Positions 32,648-40,907 of a stretch of DNA of 50,697 bases are shown one piece after another; position 1 is the stretch's first letter; every line of letters begins with the position of its first letter. The notes beneath the pieces were generated by a model that saw only the letters and a list, made by a program, of their open reading frames with translations, made no database searches and was not told the origin of the DNA. The DNA is from Hyella patelloides LEGE 07179 (GTDB lineage Bacteria; Cyanobacteriota; Cyanobacteriia; Cyanobacteriales; Xenococcaceae), in assembly GCF_900659865.1 (NCBI RefSeq), contig NZ_LR213784.1, positions 1-50,697 of the forward strand, given 5' to 3'. Both the position numbers and the translations under genes were made by a program.

Positions 32648-33634
32648 ATGCCTGTAGGAACTATCTCATCTTCACCTGACACTGTAGGGGTTGCCGTTGT
32701 TAATTATCCTGTTCCCATTCTAGAAACGAAAGAACAAGTTGTTAGTAATTGTACTCAGATTGCTAATTATATTGAAGGAGTAAAAAGAGGTTATCCTGGT
32801 TTAGATTTAATCATTTTTCCTGAATACAGCACTCAAGGCTTGCATCCTCAGTATTGGGAGGATTTAACTACGACAGTACCAGGAGAAGAAACGGCTATTT
32901 TTGCCGAAGCCTGTCGTAAAAATGAAGTTTGGGGCGTATTTTCGATTACTGGCGAAGCCAATCCTAATGGAAAGCCTTTTAACTCTTTTATCCTGATTAA
33001 TGACCAAGGCGAAATCGTTCTTAACTATCATAAAATTTTTCCTTGGGTTCCCGTTGAACCCTGGTGTCCAGGTAATGAAACTAAAGTAGTCACAGGGCCT
33101 AAAGGCTTAAAAATTGGCGGTGTTATCTGTTATGACGGCAATATGCCCGAAATAGTTAGAGACACAGTCATGAAAGGTGCAGAATTAGTAATTCGTATTC
33201 AAGGCTATATGAACCCATCAAAAGAACAGCAAAGAGCGATTGCAAAGGTTCGTGCTTGGGAAAATACTTGTTATTTTGCAGTAGCTAATATGGCAGGAAG
33301 AGATTTAGTCTATTCTTACTTTGGTCAGTCTTGCATCATTGACTTTGATGGACGAGTCATTGCGGAATGTGGGGAAACACCTAACGAAGTACAATATGGC
33401 TTATTATCAATCTCTGCAATTCGTGATGCCAGAAAACATTGGACAGCAGAAAATCATCTTTACAATTTAGTCCATCGTGGCTATACTGCTGTTCCCGATC
33501 AAGGAGTCGCCGATTGTCCTTTTGACTTCTATAAAAATTGGGTCAACAACCCTGAGAAAGTTCGCTTAGATGTCGAAGATTTAACAGGAAAATATCCCAT
33601 TCCCGACAAAGCACCTGCTTCCAAAACTGTTTAA
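32648..33634 (+). CDS. Aliphatic amidase/formamidase (nitrilase superfamily, AmiE/AmiF type)
   Basis: This 328-residue enzyme hydrolyses short aliphatic amides to ammonia. The catalytic Glu-Lys-Cys triad is complete: E59 in IIFPEYSTQGL, K129 in YHKIFPWVPVEPW and C161 in VICYDGNMPE, with the second structural Glu at E137. Spacing agrees closely with H. pylori AmiF (60/133/166 from memory). Whether formamide or acetamide is preferred cannot be decided. It is the first gene behind the NtcA promoter and lies 51 bases before urtA on the same strand, so it is probably in one operon with the transporter. Confidence 0.9.
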   Translation: MPVGTISSSPDTVGVAVVNYPVPILETKEQVVSNCTQIANYIEGVKRGYPGLDLIIFPEYSTQGLHPQYWEDLTTTVPGEETAIFAEACRKNEVWGVFSITGEANPNGKPFNSFILINDQGEIVLNYHKIFPWVPVEPWCPGNETKVVTGPKGLKIGGVICYDGNMPEIVRDTVMKGAELVIRIQGYMNPSKEQQRAIAKVRAWENTCYFAVANMAGRDLVYSYFGQSCIIDFDGRVIAECGETPNEVQYGLLSISAIRDARKHWTAENHLYNLVHRGYTAVPDQGVADCPFDFYKNWVNNPEKVRLDVEDLTGKYPIPDKAPASKTV

Positions 33635-33685
33635 CAACAAACAAAATAACTATTCTATTGTCTGCCAAAAAGCAATCTTATTCCA

Positions 33686-35053
33686 ATGAACAACAAGTAT
33701 CAACCTCCCCTATCTAGTCTCGGTCGTCGTAAATTTCTCAAATATAGCTCTCTCGCAGTTGGAACAGGAATCTTAGCAGCTTGTTCTGGTGGTGCTTCTA
33801 GTACAGGAGATGAAGATTTAGGAGAAAACCCGATTAAAATTGGTATCATGTATTCCACTACAGGAACGATCGCAATTGTCGAAAAATCCTTACAAGATGC
33901 CACTTTCTTAGCTTTAGAACAGATTAATACTAATACTGGTCCCTGGGAAGGTAACGGCGAAGGTATTGAAGGACGGAAAATCCAGAAAGTAGTTGTTAAT
34001 CCTGACTCTAACTGGGACTTGTATAACCAAATGTCGAAACGTCTGATAGATGAAGACCAAGTTGTTTGTGTCTTGGGCTGTTACACTTCTGCAAGTCGTA
34101 AGTCAGTTTTACCAGTATTTGAAGAAAAAGACTCGATTCTTTATTATCCAGTCTATTACGAAGGTAACGAATGTAGCTCTAATGTCTTTTATACTGGTGC
34201 AGCACCCAATCAACAAATTACTGATTCAATTCCTTATTGTTACGAAAATTTTGGGGCAAAAGGATTCTTTATCGGTTCAGACTACATCTATCCCAAAGAA
34301 AGTAATCGCATTGCCAAAGCCGAGTTAGAAAAAATTGGCGGTAAAGTTGTCGGCGATGAATATGCAGCTTTAGGAACAACAGAATTTATCACCATTATCA
34401 ATAAGATTAAGCAAGCTAAACCAGATTTTGTATTAAGTAACCTAGTGGGTGATAGTATTCCCGCTTTTTATCGCCAGTTTAAAGATGCAGGTATCACTGC
34501 CGAGCAAATACCGATTATGGCTTACCCCACTACAGAAGAAGAAATCTTAGCAATGGGAACAGAATATGCTGAAGGTCACTATACTAGCTTTAATTACTTC
34601 CAAACTGTCGATACTCCAGAAAATAAAGCTTTTGTAGCACAATTTAAAGAGAAATTTGGTAAAAATCGCGTTACCAATGGTGTTATGGAAGCTGCTTATT
34701 TACAGACTTTCTTTATGGCGCAAGCAATGCGAGATGCGATTAAAGCGGGTGAAGAGATCGATACTAAAAGTATTCGCGAATATACTCGCGGTCAGAAATT
34801 CCAAGCACCTCAAGGTTTAGTGAAAATGGATCCTGATAACTATCACACCTATTTATATTCTCGTATTGGTAGATGGGGTGCTGATGGTCAAGCAGAAATT
34901 GTTTTTGCTACCCCTGCTGCGGTTAAGCCAATCGCCTGGAGTCAGACTTTATATCCTGGTCGCGTTTGTAATCGTCCTGTTCCTGATGATCGCAGTAACC
35001 CAATTAAAGAGACTGGTAAAGATTTACAAGTTAAGTATTTGGAGAAAACTTAA
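33686..35053 (+). CDS. urtA: Urea/short-chain amide ABC transporter, substrate-binding lipoprotein
   Basis: This is a 455-residue periplasmic solute-binding protein of the UrtA/FmdD/AmiC group. The N-terminus has a twin-arginine motif (LGRRKFLKY, R14-R15) followed by a lipobox ILAAC (C33), so it is likely a Tat-exported lipoprotein. The mature fold starts IKIGIMYSTTGTIAIVEKSL; VVNPDSNWDLYNQMSKRLID and GCYTSASRKSVLPVFEE are characteristic UrtA segments. Substrate may be urea, but the amidase immediately upstream and FmdA nearby make short amides equally plausible, as in the fmd cluster of Methylophilus. Confidence 0.93.
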   Translation: MNNKYQPPLSSLGRRKFLKYSSLAVGTGILAACSGGASSTGDEDLGENPIKIGIMYSTTGTIAIVEKSLQDATFLALEQINTNTGPWEGNGEGIEGRKIQKVVVNPDSNWDLYNQMSKRLIDEDQVVCVLGCYTSASRKSVLPVFEEKDSILYYPVYYEGNECSSNVFYTGAAPNQQITDSIPYCYENFGAKGFFIGSDYIYPKESNRIAKAELEKIGGKVVGDEYAALGTTEFITIINKIKQAKPDFVLSNLVGDSIPAFYRQFKDAGITAEQIPIMAYPTTEEEILAMGTEYAEGHYTSFNYFQTVDTPENKAFVAQFKEKFGKNRVTNGVMEAAYLQTFFMAQAMRDAIKAGEEIDTKSIREYTRGQKFQAPQGLVKMDPDNYHTYLYSRIGRWGADGQAEIVFATPAAVKPIAWSQTLYPGRVCNRPVPDDRSNPIKETGKDLQVKYLEKT

Positions 35054-35121
35054 ATCAGCAACATCATAATTGGCAATTAGTTCTCTTCAGCAATATCCTT
35101 TAACCTTTTCTCTATTAAAAA

Positions 35122-36087
35122 ATGTACGCATATTTATTTCCTGTTTTTTATTTAGCCCAAGAAGCTGTTACAGAAGAAACCACAGAAGCTTTCAGTATTG
35201 TGGCTTTAGGCAATCAATTACTTAACGGTATTAGTATCGTGGGTATTTTGTTACTGACTGGGTTGGGTCTGGCAATTACTTTTGGGGTAATGCGAATTAT
35301 TAATCTGGCGCATGGTGAGTTTATCATGTTAGGGGCTTATGTCACCTTTTTGATGCAATCTACTTTTGGACTAGATTTATTACTGACTATACCTTTTTCG
35401 TTTCTGATTACTGCTGCAATTGGGGCGTTAGTCGAAATTAGCATTATTCGGCGATTGTATGGTCGTCCATTAGAAACCTTGCTGGCTACTTGGGGTTTAA
35501 GTATTGTCTTGCAAGGGGTAATTAAGCTCATTTTTACCGCCCAACTAAAATATGTGAAAGCACCACCCTATATATCAGGTAACTTAACTTTACTACGAGA
35601 TGCTCAAGGTTCAGCAGCGATCGCTATTTCTTATTATCGGCTATTTATTGTCTTCGTTGCGATCGCACTTTTGGCTTTAACAGGTTATCTTCTCTACAAT
35701 ACCGATCTGGGTCGTCAAGTAAGAGCAGTTACCCAAAACCGAGAGATGTCAAAGTGTTTAGGGATTAATACAAGTTTGGTAGATATGGTAACTTTTGCCT
35801 ATGGTTGCGGTTTAGCAGGAATCGCAGGATCGGTTATTTCTTCCCTTAAAAGCGTCTCCCCTCCAATGGGACAAGATTATTTAGTTGATGCTTGGATGAC
35901 AGTAGTTACAGGAGGTGTGGATAAATTAATCGGTGTCTTAGCTGGTGCATTTCTCATTGGCGAATTTAATGCAGGTATTGCTTATCTGTTGAACGATCCT
36001 ACCGCTAGAGTAATCGTCCTTGCTGCGGTAATTGTTCTCATTCGTTACAAACCAGAAGGCTTATTTACAATTCAAAAACGATCTTAG
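35122..36087 (+). CDS. urtB: Urea/amide ABC transporter permease UrtB
   Basis: This 321-residue branched-chain-type (LivH-like) permease has about eight helices. Family landmarks are GLGLAITFGVMRIINLAHGE, FIMLGAYVTF, and the coupling region NREMSKCLGINTSLVDMVTF. The first ~25 residues (YLFPVFYLAQEAVTEETTEA) resemble a short signal-like lead common in UrtB. It lies 68 bases after urtA and pairs with UrtC to form the channel. Confidence 0.93.
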   Translation: MYAYLFPVFYLAQEAVTEETTEAFSIVALGNQLLNGISIVGILLLTGLGLAITFGVMRIINLAHGEFIMLGAYVTFLMQSTFGLDLLLTIPFSFLITAAIGALVEISIIRRLYGRPLETLLATWGLSIVLQGVIKLIFTAQLKYVKAPPYISGNLTLLRDAQGSAAIAISYYRLFIVFVAIALLALTGYLLYNTDLGRQVRAVTQNREMSKCLGINTSLVDMVTFAYGCGLAGIAGSVISSLKSVSPPMGQDYLVDAWMTVVTGGVDKLIGVLAGAFLIGEFNAGIAYLLNDPTARVIVLAAVIVLIRYKPEGLFTIQKRS

Positions 36088-36200
36088 GTTAGTGGTTATT
36101 GGTTAGTAGTTGATTGCTCGTAGCTCGTGGTTTGTTGTTATTTCTTATTTGTTTTCCCCATCCACCTCATCCCTTATCCCTTATCCCTCATCCCTTAAAA

Positions 36201-37271
36201 ATGTCTCAATCAACAATTGGTATTGCCAAGCGATCGCAATTACCTACTAAATTAATGACTATTTCAGGAATTATCTTCATAATAATGGCAATTTTGCCGT
36301 TATTCTTAGGTAGTTTCCAAGTATCTTTACTTTCTAAACTATTACTGTTTGGTGCTTTAGCTGTTTCTCTTGACCTAGTTTGGGGTTTCACAGGTATTCT
36401 CAGTTTTGCCCACGGTGTATTCTTTACCCTTGGTGGTTATGCAATGGCGTATTACCTCAAGTTAAATTTAGCTGCTGAAGGCAATACCTATGGTGTGGAT
36501 TTACCCGATTTTATGGTTTGGAATGGCTTAACTGAATTACCTTGGTTTATTGCACCTTTAAAATATTTCCCCTTAGCTGCCATTGCAATGGTAGCAGTAC
36601 CTGCAATTTTTGCCTATTTGATAGGTTGGTTTATTTTTCGCTCTAAAGTTAGTGGTGTTTATATTACTATTATTACCCTGGCAATTTCTTCTGCTTTAAC
36701 CACTTTTTTTATTAGTCAACAAGCCTATACAGGAGGAACAAACGGCATTACTGATGTTTCCCGACTTAGTATTTTTGGTATAGATATTCCTCTCAATGGT
36801 TTGTACTGGATGATTTTGCTTTTTACTACTTTTGTTTTAGTTGGTAGTTATTGGCTGACTCAATCTAATTTTGGTTTGATCTTGCGATCGATTAAAGAGA
36901 ATGAAAATCGCATTTCTTATCTAGGTTATGATGTTGCGAGCTTCAAGATTTTTATTTGGACATTATCAGCAGGAATCGCGGGGATTACTGGAGGATTATT
37001 TGTTCCTTTAAATCGTTTTATTTCTCCTGTTTATTTAGCCGTTGCTTTTGGAACACAAGTAGTAATTTGGGTAGCTATTGGTGGTAGAGGTACATTAATA
37101 GGCCCTGTTATTGCAGCTATTTTATTAGGTCAAATTCAAAATTATGCCGAAAGAGTTACCCAAGATTGGCAATTAGTTGTCGGAATTTTATTGTTAATTG
37201 TAGTCTTATTTATCCCCGATGGTTTAGTCGGTTCTGTAAGCAAATTTTTTGATAAAGCAAAAAAACAATAA
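36201..37271 (+). CDS. urtC: Urea/amide ABC transporter permease UrtC
   Basis: This is a 356-residue LivM-like permease. The ATG at 36201 (MSQSTIGIAKRSQ) is chosen; an earlier in-frame ATG at 36114 would add residues translated from a CCCTTAT-type heptamer repeat just upstream. Landmarks are ALAVSLDLVWGFTGILSFAH, LGGYAMAYYL, and the EAA-like coupling segment IKENENRISYLGYDVASFKI. The C-terminal membrane domain ends VLFIPDGLVG. Partner of UrtB. Confidence 0.93.
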   Translation: MSQSTIGIAKRSQLPTKLMTISGIIFIIMAILPLFLGSFQVSLLSKLLLFGALAVSLDLVWGFTGILSFAHGVFFTLGGYAMAYYLKLNLAAEGNTYGVDLPDFMVWNGLTELPWFIAPLKYFPLAAIAMVAVPAIFAYLIGWFIFRSKVSGVYITIITLAISSALTTFFISQQAYTGGTNGITDVSRLSIFGIDIPLNGLYWMILLFTTFVLVGSYWLTQSNFGLILRSIKENENRISYLGYDVASFKIFIWTLSAGIAGITGGLFVPLNRFISPVYLAVAFGTQVVIWVAIGGRGTLIGPVIAAILLGQIQNYAERVTQDWQLVVGILLLIVVLFIPDGLVGSVSKFFDKAKKQ

Positions 37272-37302
37272 ACTATTATTAATTATTAATTATTAATTAC
37301 CC

Positions 37303-38070
37303 ATGAAACCGATATTATCAGTCAAAGATTTACAAGTTGTCTTTTCTGGCTTTAAAGCTTTAAAAGGAGTTACTCTAGAAGTAGGCGATCGCGAAATTGT
37401 TACTATTATAGGCCCTAATGGTGCTGGAAAAAGTACCCTCTTAGATGCCATAGTAAGCAAGTCTCCCGTAGCAGCAGGAAAAGTTTATTTTCAAGGTAAA
37501 AATATTACTAATAAAAATCCTTATGAAATTGCCAGAATGGGTATTGGTCGTAAGTTTCAAAATCCCAATGTTTATAATGAATTAACAGTTTTTGAAAACT
37601 TGCTTTTATCCCTAAAAGGAGACCATGGTATTTTTGACTCAATTACAGCAAAATTAACTAAAAAGAAGCGAGATAAAATTATAGATGTTTTAGAGATTAT
37701 TGGATTATTAAACTATGCAGCAACTCCAGTAGCTTCTCTTTCTCACGGTCAAAAACAATGGGTAGAAATTGGGATGGTAATCGCTCAAGACCCCACCTTA
37801 GTTTTACTCGACGAACCCACAGCAGGAATGACCCCAGAAGAAACCCACGCTACAGGAGAAATTATTAAATCTTTAGCACAAAATCATTCTGTTGTGGCGA
37901 TCGAACATGATATGGAATTCGTCAAACAAATTGCCGAAAGAATTATCGTCTTGCACCAAGGAGAAAAATTAGCGGAAGGTTCGGTACAAGAAATACAAAA
38001 TAATCCCCAAGTAATTGAAGTTTATTTAGGAAGAGAGAAAATTGATGTCGATGTCGCTGCTCGAACTTAA
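37303..38070 (+). CDS. urtD: Urea/amide ABC transporter ATPase UrtD
   Basis: This 255-residue LivG-like ATPase has Walker A GPNGAGKST (37-45), signature LSHGQKQWVEIG, Walker B LVLLDEPTAGM and switch histidine in AIEHDMEF. It is one half of the heterodimeric motor with UrtE. The gene is 31 bases after urtC, and its 3' end overlaps urtE by about 26 bases, indicating coupled translation. Confidence 0.94.
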   Translation: MKPILSVKDLQVVFSGFKALKGVTLEVGDREIVTIIGPNGAGKSTLLDAIVSKSPVAAGKVYFQGKNITNKNPYEIARMGIGRKFQNPNVYNELTVFENLLLSLKGDHGIFDSITAKLTKKKRDKIIDVLEIIGLLNYAATPVASLSHGQKQWVEIGMVIAQDPTLVLLDEPTAGMTPEETHATGEIIKSLAQNHSVVAIEHDMEFVKQIAERIIVLHQGEKLAEGSVQEIQNNPQVIEVYLGREKIDVDVAART

Positions 38071-38752
38071 TAATGTGACTGCTGGTTACGGACAAACTCC
38101 TGTATTATTTAATGTTGATATGACAATAAATAAAGGGGATATGGTCTGTCTTTTAGGACGTAATGGTGTAGGAAAAACTACTTTATTAAGAAGCATTATT
38201 GGCTTGAATAAAATATCTCAAGGTAGCCTAGTTTTTCAAGATAAAAATATTACTAAATTTCCTACTTATAAGCGATCGCGTTATGGAATTGCTTACATAC
38301 CTCAAGGTAGAGAAATTATTCCCTATCTTTCTGTTTTAGACAACTTGAAACTAGGCTTTTCTGCTAGCGGTAAAAGTAGTAAAAGAATCCCTTCTGAAAT
38401 CTTTGAATTCTTCCCCATGCTAAAAGAACATTTACCCAGACAAGGAGGATTATTAAGTGGCGGACAACAGCAACAACTAGCCATTGCTAGAGGGTTAATG
38501 TGCAATCCTAAAATCATGTTACTTGACGAACCTACCGAAGGAATTCAACCTTCTATTGTGCAAGAAATTGAAGATACCCTGAAAAGAATTAACCGCGAAA
38601 AAGGAATTACTGTAATTGTTGTAGAACAGAAAATTGATTTCGCCAGGCAATTGGCACAAAAATTTTTTATCATGGACAAAGGCTCTATTGTGGCTCAGGG
38701 TCAAACTTCTGAGTTAACAGATTCTTTAGTGCATCGGTATTTGACTGTTTGA
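38045..38752 (+). CDS. urtE: Urea/amide ABC transporter ATPase UrtE
   Basis: This LivF-like ATPase has 235 residues from the ATG at 38045. That start has GGAAGAGA eight bases upstream; a TTG at 38042 and an ATG at 38051 are alternatives. Walker A is GRNGVGKTT, signature LSGGQQQQLAIARGL, and Walker B IMLLDEPTEGIQPS. It starts inside urtD. Only two bases separate its stop from that of the convergent hicA. Confidence 0.94.
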   Translation: MSMSLLELNNVTAGYGQTPVLFNVDMTINKGDMVCLLGRNGVGKTTLLRSIIGLNKISQGSLVFQDKNITKFPTYKRSRYGIAYIPQGREIIPYLSVLDNLKLGFSASGKSSKRIPSEIFEFFPMLKEHLPRQGGLLSGGQQQQLAIARGLMCNPKIMLLDEPTEGIQPSIVQEIEDTLKRINREKGITVIVVEQKIDFARQLAQKFFIMDKGSIVAQGQTSELTDSLVHRYLTV

Positions 38753-38754
38753 TT

Positions 38755-38967
38755 TTATCTAAGTTCGTTAAATTCTTCTTCTGTAATTTCCATTTGCTTG
38801 AGTATTTCCTGAAATAACCAACTACCAATTTCAGCCTTACCATGAATAGGAATAGTAGTTGCTCTCCCGTCGGGATGTTTCCAGCGTGCATGGCTGCCTT
38901 TTTGTCTAGCTTTCTTAAAACCAAGCTTTTTAGCAACCTTCTCGAATTCTCTCGCTTTAGCTGGCAT
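38755..38967 (-). CDS. hicA: HicA-type toxin (mRNA interferase)
   Basis: This protein of about 70 residues has the double-stranded-RNA-binding-like fold of HicA. Its first helix is MPAKAREFEKVAKKLGFK, then the active-site strand KGSHARWKHPDG with the catalytic histidine in GSH, then IPIHGKAEIGSWLFQEILKQ. The ATG at 38967 is preferred over an in-frame ATG at 38988. It overlaps the end of hicB by 11 bases. The order here is hicB then hicA, the reverse of the commonest arrangement but well known. Confidence 0.9.
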   Translation of the reverse strand: MPAKAREFEKVAKKLGFKKARQKGSHARWKHPDGRATTIPIHGKAEIGSWLFQEILKQMEITEEEFNELR

Positions 38968-39181
38968 TAGCAACAACCAACTCAACATCTTGAGGAAGAG
39001 AACGCCCCATTTCTTGATATTCTTCTAATATCATGGCAAAAACGTTGTCTAATTCTGCTCTTGCTGACTCGGAAGTTTCCCCCCAAGCATGACATCCTTC
39101 AATTGCGGGAACATAAGCAACAAAAGTATTATTATCGTCGGGACGAATAACAATCGTGTAATCTGGTAAAGATTTCATCAC
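38957..39181 (-). CDS. hicB: HicB-type antitoxin
   Basis: This 74-residue protein has the partial RNase-H-like HicB fold: YTIVIRPDDNNTFVAYVPAI then EGCHAWGETSESARAELDNV. This short form lacks a separate DNA-binding domain. It is upstream of hicA and overlaps it, so antitoxin is made first. The ATGATG at 39181 gives two possible start codons. Confidence 0.9.
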   Translation of the reverse strand: MMKSLPDYTIVIRPDDNNTFVAYVPAIEGCHAWGETSESARAELDNVFAMILEEYQEMGRSLPQDVELVVANAS

Positions 39182-39294
39182 TCAAATAAAAATTATATTT
39201 TTAATTATAAAAGACTTTACTTGATTTATTTGCGATCGCTTTTTTTTATTTATAAACTACAGACGTTGCAATAAATTATTTTCTTGATTAATAA

Positions 39295-39804
39295 CTACGA
39301 TAAACATTCATCAATGATACTTTTTAACAAATTAATTTCACTATTGTATTTGTTTAAGTCCTTAATATGATTTTTATTTTGCTTTCTTAAATTAGATATG
39401 CGATCAATTTTATCTTGGATTTTTTGGATTTCGACTTCAAAATATCCTTGTATTTTTACAATAAAGGTTTCAGCATCCTCGTTTAAAAAGCACAAGTCAT
39501 ATGCAAAGCTATTAGGCATAACATTAATATTTCCCCTAGTGTTAGCGATCTGATAAAAATGATTATTGACAATACTTGTTTTGTAGGATCTAGCTCTTAA
39601 CTTCATCAAAATAATTTGTGCTTTTACGACCGAATTGGCTTGTATTGCTTGTGTGAAATTTCGACCAAATAAGAATTTCATCATTTTGTATAAGTCTAAA
39701 AAAGCCTGTAAGCATTTTTCTTGATTAACCGTTAAACCTGATTGCTCGTGATTATGAAAAAAATTGTTGCGATTATCTCTACGAGCATTAATACGATCTA
39801 ACAA
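39295..39804 (-). CDS. HEPN-motif protein, probably 5'-truncated
   Basis: This is a 169-residue open frame from a TTG at 39804. Near its start RRDNRNNFFHNH contains R12-N13-x3-H17, the R(N/D/H)x3H catalytic signature of HEPN RNase domains. The rest is helical, ending in a charged coiled coil (about 120-165). The same frame is open upstream to about 39856 without ATG or GTG start, and homologous-looking sequence (KPNHTYLYKLLDRINARRD) continues into that part. The true N-terminus has therefore probably been lost, at the place where hsdS is also cut short. No partner nucleotidyltransferase is adjacent. HEPN toxins are common in defence islands such as this one. Confidence 0.6.
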   Translation of the reverse strand: MLDRINARRDNRNNFFHNHEQSGLTVNQEKCLQAFLDLYKMMKFLFGRNFTQAIQANSVVKAQIILMKLRARSYKTSIVNNHFYQIANTRGNINVMPNSFAYDLCFLNEDAETFIVKIQGYFEVEIQKIQDKIDRISNLRKQNKNHIKDLNKYNSEINLLKSIIDECLS

Positions 39805-39848
39805 TTTATATAAGTAAGTGTGATTGGGTTTTCTATTCTTAACTTCTT

Positions 39849-40907
39849 CTATACAGTTACTTCACTAACAGTTGCAAATTTATCATCTCGATCAAAAAGC
39901 TGAACTTTTCCTATTGAACCAAAACCAATAGAGGAAATACATACATCATATTTTTTTAAATAAAATAGTGATTGACCTGAATCGGCGTACTTTAAACTAT
40001 TCAAGCTATCCAAATCTGTCAAGTCACCCGACCTAATAATAGGTATTCCTACTTCTGAATATGTAGCACTTCTTCCTTTAGTAACTTTTCCTAATTCCTC
40101 TAAACTTTTTACTTCATAATTAGAAAGTAAATGGTCTACAATTATTTGATACTTAGGTTGAAAATATTCAGCATCAATGCGTTTAGCTTCGATTGTTTCA
40201 TCAAAATTAGCTACATAACTTGTTTGAGGAGAAAGATCGAGATTATCTAATCCTAGTTCTTGTAATAATAGTTGTTCTGCTTCCGCAGACAAAGCTTCTG
40301 ACTCTCGGCGTTTATCGTATGCTAGTTTAGTTAGTTTTCCTATTTCATTAAATTTATCGCCTGTAGGAACAACAATTTTTTTAATTTTATCGATAAAAAG
40401 CGCAGGTTGAACATTTCCAGTTGCTTCTCTAACTGTTTGGAAAAGCCCAAATTTACAATTTAAAAAGGTAGCTAGATAATAAGGACTTACTTCTTTTGTA
40501 TTTTTAATACGAATAATACCTAAATTTCTATCTAAGTTCGCTGGTAGTAATCCATCACTAACAACTGCTGCTTTTCCTACAGTACCTATTGTTGTCAATA
40601 AAACATCTCCAACACAAGCTTGTGTTCTTGGATTTAATTGATGTTGTTGTTCACTTATTAAACTAGCATTTGATATATTAATATAATTTTCTCCAAGACA
40701 TTTTGCTAATAAGTAAGAAATTCCGTTTTCTTCAACAAAATCTGGTGAGCCATGTATTCCATCGGTTACATACGCAAAATCGTTAATAAAGACAGTATCA
40801 ATTTTAGATAAATGATTAGCAAGTTCGAGATATTCAGGCTGATAATATTCAGGATCGAATCTTTTTCCAGGGGTATCTTGATAATCGATAATACTCCAAA
40901 CTGCCAC
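39849..40907 (-). CDS. hsdS: Type I-like restriction specificity subunit HsdS, C-terminally truncated
   Basis: This is 352 residues from a GTG at 40907, chosen because AGGAGG lies 10 bases upstream and the GTG overlaps the stop of the methylase gene (TAGTG). The first target-recognition domain (about 1-180) is complete, ending PALFIDKIKKIVVPTG, followed by the conserved helix KLAYDKRRESEALSAEAEQL. The second domain starts DAEYFQPKYQ and contains KVTKGRSATYSEVGIPIIRS, but stops after FATVSEVTV, about where intact proteins still have roughly 50-100 residues including the second conserved helix. It directly abuts the truncated HEPN frame. Confidence 0.85.
   Translation of the reverse strand: MAVWSIIDYQDTPGKRFDPEYYQPEYLELANHLSKIDTVFINDFAYVTDGIHGSPDFVEENGISYLLAKCLGENYINISNASLISEQQHQLNPRTQACVGDVLLTTIGTVGKAAVVSDGLLPANLDRNLGIIRIKNTKEVSPYYLATFLNCKFGLFQTVREATGNVQPALFIDKIKKIVVPTGDKFNEIGKLTKLAYDKRRESEALSAEAEQLLLQELGLDNLDLSPQTSYVANFDETIEAKRIDAEYFQPKYQIIVDHLLSNYEVKSLEELGKVTKGRSATYSEVGIPIIRSGDLTDLDSLNSLKYADSGQSLFYLKKYDVCISSIGFGSIGKVQLFDRDDKFATVSEVTV

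Noticed and set aside
33700-33903. Antisense frame opposite urtA
   Set aside because: A shadow of the urtA reading frame with no independent support.
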